Shown: positions 22,980 to 35,945 of the stretch, in pieces
Layout: each line of letters begins with the position of its first letter
Position numbering within the stretch: position 1 is the first letter of the stretch
Assembly (NCBI RefSeq): GCF_002775205.1
Contig: NC_036461.1
Span: 17,828,015-17,892,014, forward strand
DNA length: 64,000 nucleotides
Reading direction: 5' to 3'
DNA from: Xiphophorus maculatus
Taxonomy: Eukaryota; Chordata; Actinopteri; Cyprinodontiformes; Poeciliidae
The notes under the pieces: generated by a model
Database searches by the model: none
The model's input: only the letters and a program-made list of their open reading frames with translations
Told to the model about the DNA's origin: nothing
Translations under genes and position numbers: made by a program

Positions 22980-25900
22980 AAATCATAACCAGGTATCATT
23001 TTGCTTCCGTTTCTATATTCCCTACTTTGTGTTGGTCTCTCACATAAAATTCCCTTGCATGAATGCTCTGTGTGTGACTCTTTGCTCACTCTTTTCCAGC
23101 TGGTTTCTGGTGGTGCAAAAGAGGGCGTAGCTCCGAATGAAGCCATGAAGCCGCTCCACAGGTACGGGACTCCAGCTGAGCTCCACTGAGCTTTCAGAAA
23201 TGCGCTCCACCCGCGCATCAGGACCAGCTGAGGGCGCTGCGGATGCAGAACGGGAGGAGAAATGTTGCAGCTTACTGTAAAAAAAAAGACTTATCTTTTT
23301 CTTTAAAACACCTGTCTGATTTTGAATACATTTAAAATGTAAGTTTTGAAAAATGTAGCTCTGTCACTGTGGGTCAGTCAGTAGGAGGCGTGAAGGAGAC
23401 AATGAATAAAAATGAACTCAACTACTAAGTTTCTTATACTGATTAATTCAGGGTTTCCCCCAGAAAACTTGCTAAGCCTGGTGGTAGGGGGCGCTAGTGC
23501 AGTCATCCAATGGCCTACTGTGTTTTTGACTTAATAAAGTTTCACTTTTACAGGAAATTTGAAAATATCACCTGGTAATTAGCTATTGTCAAGTCTTGTA
23601 TATCACTAACAACAACCATAAAGTCTTAAAAAAGGCAAACATTAAAAAAACCCTTAAAATAAATAAACAAACAATGCTTAGCCTGGTGGGGTTGCAAGTA
23701 AAGCCCGGTGGCCCGCCAGGCTTATAATGTAAGATTTCAACCATTCTTTTCATTGGATACAGATCAGAAACGGGTTTTGAAGGCGAGTTAATGTATAAGA
23801 AGCAGCTGTTTAAGCAGTGAAACAATTTTTTTTTTAAAAAGACGAGGCACGTTCAGTAGCACAATGAAGGAGTTTCCTACAGCTAATTTTCATGTGTAGA
23901 CCCTTTGAACGGTGCAGTCCAAGTACTGGGTGGAGACATGTCTTGTTCACTGCAGGTGAGGTCCGATCGGAGGCTCAGTGAAAAACTTAAAGATTATTTT
24001 AGTGTTTCGTTTTAAAGCTTGGACTGCAGTTGATCATTCTAGTTCAAAATTGTACAGATTAATGTTAAGATTTTAAATGATTTCACTAGTAATCTTATAA
24101 AAACAAACAAGTGAGGTGAAAATATTCACTTTTCTTATTTTGGTGCATAACAATTCTGAAGACTAGTTGCCCAGTAACTAAGCACAGGTGTTTCAAAGAA
24201 AGCCAAAACCTCACTTTTACTTTCTTAATAAGCCATGACCCCGCTCACCATTACAGAACCATGAGTTGTTCTGTATTTTGAAGGAAGCTTGAGAAAACGT
24301 GTCAGATCATATGTTCGACAGTTAAAGCAGAATTTGAGCCTCCAACATGACAGTAACTCAGAACTATCATATTGGAGGCTCCTCACTTTCATGAATCTGA
24401 AAGTGAGGATTCGGGAAAATGTTCAACGTCAAACACCAACATGTTGCTACAAGAAGTGTCTCCTTCCAATTCCTCCAGCTAAAGAGGGTAAGGCTAAATC
24501 TTAAGTGGTGTCCTAATTTTTCCTTGGATATAAAAGACATTTTCATTTTATCTCTTCATATGCTGTGTTGATCACATACTTCCTTGCTGCGTATAAACAT
24601 GGAGCGTTATACTTTCTCCCGCTCCTTGTTCGCCATACAGAGCCTTGACAGAGACAGCGTAACGTTCCATTGTCTTCACTCCCTCTAAAAAGACATAAAA
24701 AAACCCCGTCTGTCATGAAACAATCAAGATGGTTTCCCACTGCAGCAGAGAAGATTCTGCTGGGCTACCTGTGATGATCAGCTTTGTAGAGGAACTATTC
24801 AGCTTTTCCCAGTGCAGAACGCTGCTGGCTTCCTCTCTGACTGCAACCCACTCCACCACGAAGCCGCTCACTGACAGATCTAGCGGAGGCCTCCAGCGAA
24901 CCACCAAGGTGCCGTCACCCAGCGGCGTGGCCGTGAGCTCGGCCGGAGGCGGCGGCTCTGGAGGCACAGAGAAAACAAAGCCGATGCCGACAATGACGGC
25001 AAAGCAATGATTCACACAGTCAGTCGTTGACGTCTGACTCAGTTCACCTTGCCGATCAGTGCGTATTATTGTTGCACTGATATTTCAGAAGTCACCTCCA
25101 TGTTCATGACAAGTATGCACAATGGCTCAGACGGCCTCTACTTTGTGTTCCATCCGGCCTGAGCCAACGGAGTTAGGAAACCAGAAACCTCAATGCCAGC
25201 ACCATGAATGATACAGAAAGTATTCCTATCTGTTGAACTTTTTCACACTTGGTCTTGAAACAACACCAAACTTTACTGTTGAGAATATAATTGGGTATTG
25301 TAAGGAACGTTTCTGTAATAAAAGTACATTTGTTTCCAGTCTCAAGTCTTATGAAGCCTCTAGCAGGTTTTCTTCTTAACCCTTTATGGCCTAAATTTTA
25401 AATGTCCGCCTGGATATTTTTGCTTATTTTCATTGTACGCAGTTCTTTAAATGACCTGTGAGTAAATATATTTGCCCATTTATCCATAACAACTGGAATT
25501 TTTAATATATAGCAAGTTCTTTTTCGCATTTTACCGTCTATTAAAACAGTACCCCTTAGATTAATTTCACGACCTGCCACGGCGGGGGTGAAATTACAGT
25601 AATAACCCGACAATGGCTGGAAAGCGCAAAGTCTCCCCTTTCAGAAAATCTAGGAATTTTCCAGATAGCGCACAGTGTGGCAGAATTACAGCAAATATTG
25701 CTGGATTGCTGGCGCTCCATTTGGAAATTAGAGGTTTAAATTGGTCTGCATTTAGTTTCTTCAGAAAGACTTTGTCTTAACTGAAGAAACCTTTCCACCT
25801 GAATCAAAGTTACCATATGCCTCCAGGTAGCATCTCTGAATAACGCTCTGTTAGTTTGTTCTCGTCCCAATAAAATAAATTGAAGCTTGTGGCTCTAAAG

Positions 25901-28900
25901 CAACCAAACGTAAAGAAGTTCAAGGCATTTACTATTGCAGGGCAATGTGTCTGGCTGTAGCTCTACCTTTTTCAGAGGAGCCTGAGATCCAGATGTGGGC
26001 TTTAGGCGATGTCCCTGCAGAGGTGGACGCCGTCAGACTACAGGAGCAACGTCCGGCAGGAAGAGGCAAGCTGCAGGATGTGGTTTCATGCTGCAGTTTT
26101 CCACAGCTCCCATAATCGCTAAGATTCAGATCATTCTCTGCCCGACAAGTCACATTGTAGAAGGCAACTCTGCCATTGGCCAGGAGGCGAGGCAGCGGCT
26201 AAATACCACACAAACAAGGAAAGAGACAAAGGAAACTTCAAATTAAGCTGCTCCGACATGACAGATATTATGATCATGCAATGCAAGCCAACAAAAAGGA
26301 AGCTGTGGAAGATTTTCTATAATAGTCTCAGAATGGCTCTGAAAAATCCAATAAAGAAACACAAAAGTAATTTCAGGGAGATACGAAAACAAATCAGTTG
26401 CGAAACACGGCGATTAAGAAAACTAATCACATCTAAAGATTATGAAACTGTAAAACTCTAAAGCGCAAACGGATGTGCGGGGGACAAATTGGCATTGGAA
26501 GTCATGAGTCAAACGCTGAGAGGTGACAGATACACATAAACACACACACACACACACACACACACACCTTCCAAAGCAGAGAAATGAGCCTCCATCCGTT
26601 CCTGCCGATAAGTCCCACTTCCCTCCAGAGAGCTGGTGCTGCAGACGGGGCTAAAGAAGAGAAGCATGGAAATTACCAAAGTAATTACAAGGAGCCACAT
26701 GAAAGCATGTCGATACTTTCATTCGAGGCAAGAGCACAACGTCGTTTATTTCATATCGATCAGTTCTTTATTTTACTTGATTTAAACAAGTCAGAAACCC
26801 AGTGAAAACATGGCCTTTTAATTTGACGACACTTCTATTCTGACTCACGTTGCTTACGCTCAACTGAGAGAAAATAAGTCAAACGATAACAAATCCTGAC
26901 ATGCCTGGAAATACATTTTTAAAATCAGTCTCTCTCACACATCTTCCTTTATATGACTGTATTTCTCTTTGTACGTGGATCACTAAGGAAAAATCTAACA
27001 GCCTCTTAAGGGAATACTTCCTGGCAGAGGTAAAAGTATGTGAGCTATGAAATTATGAGCTACATATCTGGACTATAATGGGAAAACTGAGGGTGTAGGT
27101 TTAGTTTAGGGAGGAGAATCAATTGAAGCTGAATGGAGCTAAGTGCAAGGGCAAACCTCACTGCAAACATCTTGAGACAGAGGCAAATCTTCCAGTAGGT
27201 AACCCACAAGCTAAGCTTACAGCCGGGCTACAATGAAATGTATAATGTATTAAAATGGCCTAGTTAAAGTCCAAACCAAAATCCAACTGAAAAGAAGTGC
27301 ACTGCTGTCATCTAAGTCTTTATATGTCAGACATATTGAGTCAAAGTGTCAAGAGACAGTTGATAAATAAGTTTATCTACGACAGACACTGTGAACACCC
27401 TTGACAACAGAACTGATTAGATGTGTGGGACGCGCTCCTCCTACGTTGAAACTATAAAGAGATGATGTATAAACAGATGGAAGATAACATTCATTCATAA
27501 AAACATAGCCGACAAACAGCAACAAGCAATGTAACAAAGAAAAATATGGGTTACAAATGTCACGTGACATTAAGGTTTACACACATCAAAACACATCCGC
27601 TATACTTGGACAGCGTCTACTAATTTACGGCTTCGCTCTGTGGTTAGTGTCACCAAATAACGCAACTCAAAACCGCTGGTGCTTTTTGTTTGTGTCGATT
27701 TCTGTGAAAGTCGAAAAGGGGGCTGTTGATCTTTCAGCTGATATGAAACTTTGGATGAATCTTCACGATAAAGCTCCACATTATAGAGCACTTTCAAATT
27801 GAAGCACTTTACTTATGGATAACACAAATGGTCTGGTGTTTCTAAAATCACTCATATCTAACTGTCTTTCTTTATGGAACAAAGATTAGGTCAAATAGAA
27901 AAGCTGTATATGAAAAACGAATCCATAATTCAAATGTCTGTATAACTAGATGGAGTCAAAATTACTCCAGACTATAATGCCCAGGTTTTTTTTCATAGTT
28001 CTGGTGGTCCTCCGACTTATAGTCCACAGCAACTTGTATCATATTTTTTTCTATTCAGGACAATTATTTTGACTGGTGCAATAAATGGTAATTCATACTG
28101 ACGAGCATGAACCAAAGATTTAACATTACCATCTGCAACCACGAGGAAAGCTAATGGCTGAAGGGAAGCTGGCCAGAGTCGGCGGAACGACTCCACAGTT
28201 GGATGCTTAAATAATGTGTCAACGGTGCAACTAAGTCCTGATAATTGCCAATTAGAAGAATATACGATTGCCGACAGGCCTTTAAAGAATGCAATGGCTT
28301 CTCTTTCACTATGGATTTACTGCAGGTGTCTCCGCCGCACTGCGCTGCACCGCGCACTTCGCTGGTTATGGAAAAATCTGACAAGGTAGCACAGATCGTC
28401 AGAACAACGACAGAGCCGAGTCGCTCCTGACCGCCCTGATTTAGAAAACGGATATTGGTGTGTCACAAACTGCCAGCAGACTTCCAAACCAAAGCCGATA
28501 GTTTCCATATGACTGCTAAAAAGCAAGCAACTGAATACAAAGTGTCACTGGAACCTTACGGACCAGGTCCCCCTGATGTTTGCCAAGTTCTAAATAAATG
28601 CGACTTATACTCTGGAGTGACTTATAAAGTCATACAGAAAAAAATTTACAATATTTTCTGGAATACAAGTCTTTCACCTATTTATTGAAGAATTTTGGCC
28701 AAGTCTCCTTAATACTGCTTCATATAATTTAGGATTAAGGATATTTGTTTCTGCATAGGTATTTTGAAAGAAGTATTTGGGCTTTGAACTGACAAGCATC
28801 AGCATGCTTGACAGCTGGTATGTGGTGTGGGTGGTAACATGCTGTTTGATTTGCCTAAATTAAAACTCACTGTGGCGATATATGAAGAGCAGCAGTGAAA

Positions 28901-31900
28901 CTTTCAAACAGGGTATTTTGTGTCTTAAATAACATTTACATATATTTTTTTCTAGCTTCCTATCCTGCTGTGATAATTATCATTGATATAAGCTTTAAAG
29001 TAGTTTTATTATTAAAATAATGTCGTTTCATCTCACCAGCCTCTGCTGTCCTTCCCTGAAATGGGTTGCTCCACTCGCTCCAGGGACTGACCTCGCCCAG
29101 GTAACGGTTTCGAATCTGGAGCGTATACGAGGTGTCCGGCTTGAAGAGGCACACCTGGAAAGTGTATCCGGTTACACTCACACTCCTGACCTGAGCATTT
29201 ACCTGTGTGGACGAGAGAAACAGAACAGCACAAATGAACTTGTGTTAAACAGGACATTATCTGGTTTTTCTTTTTTACCAATTCTGTGCGGTTTAGTCTT
29301 CCCAACAAAAATATTTGATATTAAAACACTTAACATTTTTCGGTCACTGTTTGCCACTAAATAAGATTTTTTTTTTTTTACTGCCTTAAGTCAGTTAGAA
29401 TCAGCTTTAAAAGTGTATGACTTGGGTCAGATGTCTTGTATGACCCATTCCTCCTGACAGAACTAAAAATCTGTGTAACAATCACACCCTGATGTTGCTA
29501 TATGAATAAATGTTTTTGATTTCAAATTTGGTACAGCTCACCTCTCCCTCAGGTGTAAACTTCATTTGAGAATCCAGCTGTCCAGCTTCAATTTCTGACG
29601 GAGACAGGGGAAAATGAGTCACATTACTGGTCCAGGACACACTCAGGCAGTGAGGGGAACCGTCAACTTGTTGGACGCTGTTCAAACTCGCTGGAGCCAA
29701 TTTTCCTAAGACAAATAAGACGAGGCAAGGTCAGCAGACGGCACAGGGATGAATGGTGATGCTACAAGTGGGGGAAGACCACCACAGCCTCACCTTCTAT
29801 TCTTGCAGACTGGCACCGAGTTTTAGATGAAATATTTCCACTTATGCCGTGCGATATGACACTGATGCAAAACGTGAACCTAAGTCCGGATCCATTGATT
29901 CCTGCAGTGCAGCTCAACCCGGTTGTGGTGCAGATGAATGTTGAGCTTTTTGAACTTAAAAATGACACACAGATACAGTGGCTTTAAAAAAGCATGCACA
30001 CCCCTTCAGGGTCAATGCGTTTTATTGTGACTTTGTGTTATAGATGAAGACAAACTGCAAATTAAAAATAAAACAATCTGAAATTTTTTGCTGCTCAGGG
30101 AGATGTAGGCTTTGCAGCACAAATATCTTTTAGTATCAAACTTTAATCTTGACTCATTTGCTGATTAATGCTCTTTCTGAGAGATTTCCAAAGCTCAACA
30201 TATTCTTCTAAAACATAATTCAACTTTAAATTTTATTGCTGCACACTGATGTTTTTGAGGAGGCTACAATAGCAGATTTTTGTAGTAAAATATATTTGAA
30301 AAACAGGCAAACAGGTTAAAATACGCAGCTACAACACTAAATACAACAATAAACTGCAACTTTCATTGGTTCATATATGTAAGAGCTGTTAAAATTGCTT
30401 TTAAAGAAAACAGGAAAAGAAAAAAAGGAAATTCAAACAATGTGGTCAAAGATAGATATCAACTTGAGAGAAAAAGCTGATTGCAAAATGTAGCATGAAA
30501 ACGAGCCATGCCAAGATACAAACAGCAACAAGTTTGTAAAATACAACTGGACAGGAAGGAATCTACTAAGTCAATCCCAACAAACCAGTGACTTAGAAAC
30601 TCTTAGAAAATGTCCAGCATGTGCAACGGATGCTTGCTCCGCAGTGAATGAAAAGGTAGCTGCTGCTTATCGCCTGATTTCACACAATAACACAATTTTT
30701 GATAGAACAGAGTGATAACTTTTTATAGTAATTTAGAAACGTCTATATTTAGCAGAAAACCACACCAAGACACAGCTCAGACGAAGTGCGTGACAACACT
30801 TTCCTTATCGAATAAACACTACCAAAGTTACATCAAAGACAACATCAGAGTCTACATCCTTCCTACCTCAGCAAAACATGTTCCTCAGCATAAAAACCTC
30901 AAAGTTGTTTGCTTTTTTTAGTTGAGTATTTCTGCCATTTAGGACTAATCTGTCTTTCAAGTCATTTTTACTAAATGATTGACAGCCCATGCATTGCAGG
31001 TGTTATCCACCCCAAAATGCAAACTGAGGAGAGGAATATTCAGGACTGGATATAACTTGCTTTTTAGGAAATATTTCTGAAGAAATTGTAATTGCCAGAG
31101 CCAATAACTTCTAACTTGGGAGTAGTTCACTAGATACAAACATTTACTGTTAAATCAATTTAAAACACATGCAGGTCAATGGCATTTAAAGCCTCCTTAA
31201 AAATCTAAGTATTTTATGTTTAAATAAGTGTCAGATTTGCTTCTCGGGGAAAAAACTGTAGATCCTATAATTGTATTTAAACAACTACAACCCACAACAC
31301 TAAGGCCTCTATAGTTTCCATTACAGACAAAACCATGTCTAGGATTTGTACGTCGTAAAATAGCCAAAACAAACATAATCAAAAGATTTTTTTTCTTTAA
31401 ATCGCAAGATAATTAAAGCAGTGCCATTAGTTCCTTTGTGTGTGTGTTTTTTTTCTTTTTAAAAATGGCTTGCATCATTTAAAGAGATGAATTGTGAAGA
31501 TGCAACAGGCCAAAGTTGTGCTTGTTGCCTAATGACAACATCGTGCCAAACAGAGTTAATAGATTACTCTAACATGCAAAGCCTTTCTGGAGAGGAGCAC
31601 TCAGCCTCACCTTGGGATTTTTTCAGCTTTTAGGGTATAGTACGTTGCCTGATTGTCTCCAGGCGTCCAGTGGCAGGTGACGTTACTTCGAGGTATAAAC
31701 ACACAGCCGAGGAGCCGCAGCGATTGAGGGACGGTCTTGGTTGTTGCAACAGAGAAGTCTGGAGGATTAAAGATTGTGAACAGCTGGAGTCAACAACATC
31801 ACAGAGTAAATCCATCCCAAAAAGAAGATTTGTGATGTCCAAAAATATATACAACTAGCTAACAACCAAAACAGACATTTTCTTTCCTTTCAGCAGCATA

Positions 31901-33311
31901 ACGTTATCTTGAAAATTTAGAGAAAGAAAACAGCATAACCTCTGATTTGAACAGATTTATTCTGTTGAGGTAAAAAAAAAACAACCACATTAAGAAAGAA
32001 TAATTTCTATCAATATAGTAATTATCAATTTACCAGTGCTGTACTTCCTAGAACCTCTAATAGCCCGTAACACAAATGTAAGCTGTAAACTGATCAGTTT
32101 CTATAAACTTCTAATTAGTAATCCATGATTTCTTGTAGCCCTAAGTTATAAGATTTGATGCAGACGCCCCTTTCTATTATCTGCTCCTCTAAATTGGAAA
32201 GACAAGAGAACCTGACATAATAGGACGGTGGATGTTGCTGATCATACAGAAAATAGTTACCTGGCTAACTGTAGAATGCAGTTTCTACAGTCAGAGAAAA
32301 ATGATTTTAAAAAAACCTGACAAAAAGCGTAACAATTCAGATGAACCTATTCTGTCACGGGGAGGAGGATAGAAAAAAAATGAAGAAAAAAAAAAATCAA
32401 AGCTGCAGCTAATTTCTCAATTAAAAAAATTTTGGGGGTTTATTTTTTATATGCATTTTTAACAGTGGTGCAGGGGGTTGTGCAGAGATGAATAATTTTC
32501 TGCTGTTTTACCTCAAGGTTTTACCAGAAGGTCTGTCAAGACGGTGCAGGAGGCTTACTTTGATTTGACAGCCAATCCCGCCCACACAACTACAGGCGAC
32601 GTAGGCATAAGCTAGCACAAACGCTTTGGACTCCTTCAGCTCAGTAAAAACAAGTCCTACATTCCAGTTAAAGACAGGAATCCGTGCACTTATTTCAACT
32701 CCTTGATATGTTAAGGAGTTGCTAACGCACCCGCAGGCTGTACAAGATGTAGAGGTTCGCACCTTTTCTATAATGGCCCCTAGGCTCTGACTCTTCCTAC
32801 CTTTGAAAATCAATCCCTCAAACAGTTGATCAATTTAAATTTGTGTTAAATACACATTTCTTTTCATTGGCTTTAAGTCGAAGCTCAGCAGGAGGTCTGT
32901 GTGTTTCTGCTAACTCTTATCCGAACAAATTTAAGACTCGTGTTGATTGACTTTTCAGCACAGCTAGTGATCGGCTCAGCGAATTTAAAGTACATTTTTA
33001 AGTCTTTATATACTAAATTGTGGAGATAAAGATATATAACAAGTTATTACAAGCTTGGTAAAGAGCATAGCACTCTACATTGTCGAAGCAGTGAAAGGTT
33101 TTGTTGTACATTGCAATTGTTTTACTTTTCTTGATCTGTGAAAAAAAACAAAAAACAATCCCAGATCCCTAATAGGGCAAATATGAACAGAAAGTCAGGT
33201 GCTCACAGAATGTTTTGGACAAGAAAAGAAGAGATTGTTACCCAGACTGAATCCGCCTCCCAGCAGGAAGGTCCAAACCACGGCTAAACTTCGCTCCATG
33301 AACACCCACAT
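20666..33311 (-). CDS. Class I cytokine receptor of the gp130 family (IL27RA/IL31RA-like), 14 coding exons, 791 aa
   Basis: Exons (5' to 3'): 33311-33242, 31758-31611, 29954-29794, 29705-29542, 29202-29037, 26638-26568, 26198-25967, 24957-24769, 24684-24580, 23236-23090, 22205-22074, 21981-21885, 21785-21704, 21277-20666. All junctions are GT-AG and join in frame. Residues 1-24 form a signal peptide. Two cytokine-receptor domains follow, with WSEWS at 222-226, then three fibronectin III domains, a transmembrane helix at about 533-557, Box 1 (VPDPSNS, 570-576) and a tail of about 230 residues. There is no N-terminal Ig domain, unlike IL6ST, CSF3R and IL12RB2. That layout fits IL27RA, IL12RB1 or IL31RA. 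The last fibronectin domain (ASTVAGTGPAG) resembles IL27RA, and the D4 WEKL region resembles both IL27RA and IL31RA. It would signal through JAK/STAT at the cell surface. The family is near certain; the orthologue is not settled. Confidence 0.85.
22647..22979. repeat. Long (AACT)n tetranucleotide microsatellite in a receptor intron
   Basis: Two long pure blocks of the CTAA/AACT unit (about 22647-22734 and about 22839-22979) are separated by a degraded segment with related units (AAATA, AACGA). It lies in the intron between the two exons that encode the last fibronectin III domain (23090 and 22205). Confidence 0.95.
23450..23735. mobile_element. hAT-like element with GGTTTCCC-type end, copy 2
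   Basis: It opens with CAGGGTTTCCCCCAGAAAAC and ends with GCCAGGCTTATAATGTAAGA, the same layout as 11858-12146, including the AAAGTCTTAAAAAA interior block near 23620. The right terminus is less well preserved than the left. It sits in a receptor intron and has no coding content. Confidence 0.6.
26539..26567. repeat. (CA)n microsatellite forming the 5' splice donor side of a receptor intron
   Basis: On the receptor strand this is a (GT)n run that starts at the very first intron base after the exon 26638-26568. The donor is therefore GTGTGTGTGT rather than the usual GTRAGT. Exon phase supports the junction at 26568. Confidence 0.85.
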
Positions 33312-34766
33312 GTCGTCTCACTCGGTTTGTCCCATCGTGTTGGCAGCAATTTGGCATAAACGCTCATCTGCTCAGACGACTGAGAAGAGTCATCCTTTAG
33401 ATGGGATGAATGGGAAAAGATTGTGGATTTTTTTTAAATTAGTTGCACAACAAGTTACCTCGCAGACATGTCTTTGAGTCTGTAGGCTCCACAGCATTCC
33501 TCCTGAACATTGTGACATAAAACTATACCACCAGCAATGACATCATGACATTTATTAAAATAGAGACAAACTGATTTCACAACCTGACAACTTTATCAAA
33601 TTAGTATGAACATGCAGAGCGTGTGTTTCTACGTAATGTGTGCCAGATAGTTGGAATACCTGTAAGTTTAATGGTGGCTCAGGTGTTTCTTGTGTGTAGT
33701 ATAATGGATTCTTTTGCTAGACCAGCAATTTCAAGACTTGTCAACACAAAATAATAAAGTCAAAGAGTTGAAAGTCTGACCAGTTCTGGTCAGGGTGAAT
33801 AAATGTGATCAAAAAAACTGATTAAACATGAGAATAATGAAAACACAAAGCACTTTAAAAGCTGATATTTTTATTTACCCAAACAACTGAAGGGCATACC
33901 CTTAAGTCCTGGTAGATTTAGGGTAATCTTCTATTAAACCAAGAAGATTAAATCCGATAGCAAGTTATCTGATGTGCGGGAATCAGATGTGTGACAATAT
34001 GCCTAACAATCTACGTTTCACATGGTTGAAGAGTATTGCGTTTGTTGCATTCATGAGCTATTGAAGGTACAACTGAACTGTTGTTGTAACTTTTTTTTTT
34101 TTTTGAATGACATCAAGATCTAGACAGTGATTGCTACATTTAGGAGGAACCAACTTAAAGCGTAGACACCTCAGTACATTTAACTTTAACTTAATAAATT
34201 GAGGTGAAAAAACCTAATGGAACATCTACTTGAGAACCTTTAGTCGACTAAGCTTTGGCAAGGATTTCCGGTGAAGTGTTTCCACCATAATCACAATATT
34301 TTCTGTAGGTTCAGCTGCCCTCGTACTCAAATTGGTAACCAATTCAATTTAATAAGATGTGCTGTTGGGTTTTACAGTGAGGTTTCAACAAATGTTAAAT
34401 TTTTATCAATTTCATACTGGACCATTGCAATTTTGTAAATATAACAAAACTCAAATCATCATCTGATAAATAAGTCCTCTGCTACAGGAAGCCACAAGAT
34501 AAAAGGTAAAGTGTGCAAGAGGGGAAAAGAATTGTGCAGAATTTGTCATAGTTTATCAGAAACCCCACACTTTTTGTTTCAGGGCTGTAATTCCAGTCAA
34601 GACAGAAAGTCCTCCACCTCTCCGCCCTTTCTTGTAGGATTGTCATTAATTTGCCATCACAAAACCATTTTACATTTTCCAGTTGCCCGATCTCAAACCT
34701 CACCAGGCTGTAAATGTGCAGGACCAAGTGAGTTGGTGTTGCTTCGATCAGAACAGCACCAAATGA

Positions 34767-35275
34767 TTGCACGCCCTTTACCTATACACACCCTTTTCAG
34801 ATAAACATCCTTCTATCTTCCAAACAGTAGCTCAGTCACTGAGATGTGGCTTAAAGGAGATCACACCTGAAATAATTAAACCAACAAAAATAGAGAACAA
34901 GTTATCCTCCTTGTCCTTGGACAGATTGACTCCAGTTGATAAATTAAACGAAGAAAATTTAAGAAAAAAAAACATGGAAATATGTTAACAATAAAAATTT
35001 GTCAAACACTCATAAAGACATAGCTTGGCAAACTGCCAATCAATGTCTTCCCACGAGGGCTTTCTTGTACAGGAGGAGCTGTACAAGAAGTCCTCAATGC
35101 CCCAGGCCTAAATGTGGGGATGACGAGACCACCAGACATCTGTTTTGGACATGCCCCTTTGCACAAAAAGTATGGTCCCTAATGTCATCTTGGCTAAACA
35201 ACTTGTCAGATAATGCTTCTGCATGTTGGCATTCCAGCTATAGACTTTTTTTTTCTTTTTTTGCCCCAATTTTTC
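34767..35275 (+). pseudogene. L1-type LINE ORF2 C-terminal fragment, frameshifted
   Basis: The frame at 34999-35275 contains NTHKDIAWQTANQCLPTRAF and then CPRPKCGDDETTRHLFWTCP. The CxxC...H...C arrangement with HLFWTCP is typical of the C-terminal end of fish L1/Tx1-like ORF2 proteins. A preceding frame (34767-34988) continues the same protein through a stop near 34986 and a frame change. No endonuclease or reverse transcriptase core is present. The copy is 5'-truncated and inactive. Confidence 0.7.
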
Positions 35276-35329
35276 CTTTACGACAATCCTACAACGTCCT
35301 GTGGTGTGTGGTGTGTTACGTGGTGGTGT

Positions 35330-35366
35330 GTTGAATATGCCCGATCTAGAATCGGGCATATTCAAC
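35330..35366. repeat. 37-bp perfect palindrome (16-bp arms, 5-nt loop)
   Basis: Arms 35330-35345 (GTTGAATATGCCCGAT) and 35351-35366 are exact complements around ctaga. It lies at the junction between the LINE fragment and repeat family A copy 2, so it may mark an insertion boundary. Confidence 0.9.
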
Positions 35367-35945
35367 ATTGTCTTGGCCTGATTATCGCAACCTGTGGGGT
35401 TTATCTCTGACTGGGAACAAGAACTCGACCTGTTGAATGTGACCGGTAGCCAATCAGAAAGGGCGGTGACGTAAGAACGGAGGGGAATCCCAAACAGCTG
35501 ACATGGCAACTGAGAGTCCGATGGACGTCAGAGGTGATATGTGGAAATTTTTTACCTTCATAGGTAAAGGTCATTTTTATATATGGTTATGTTTATTCAG
35601 TTAAAAATGTTAACTACGAACAAACATAACTCACCTCCAAATCATAGCGCAGCAAATAGAGTAACTCCACCCACCGTCTTTTATCCAACGCCTTTTCTTT
35701 TTCTTACGTCTTTTATCGCTTAAAATGAGTCCACAAACTATCACTGCTGCTTCCACATCGTCATCCGTGTTTGATTATTCTAAAATCACGTATGGTATGT
35801 TGGGGGTTTTCTGGATTTTCTTGTGGAATCGGAATGTTTGTGAGTGGAATCGATCGAACCTGTTGGACTTTTATCGACTCTGTGCTCACAGAGGTTTGGA
35901 AAATCGGCCGACAATTCTTAAATCGTGCCTTGTGTGAACCAGACC
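35350..35945 (-). repeat. Dispersed repeat family A, copy 2
   Basis: Similar to 6950-7560 in inverted orientation. Shared blocks are GGTAGCCAATCAGAAA (near 35446-35461), GGAATCCCAAACAGCTGAC (near 35485-35503) and AATCGGCCGACAATTC (near 35903-35918). The middle part diverges between the two copies. Non-coding; probably a non-autonomous DNA transposon. Confidence 0.6.

Noticed and set aside
34482-34804. 96-97-residue open frames on both strands next to the LINE fragment
   Set aside because: Neither matches LINE or other protein motifs convincingly. Probably chance frames in diverged repeat sequence.
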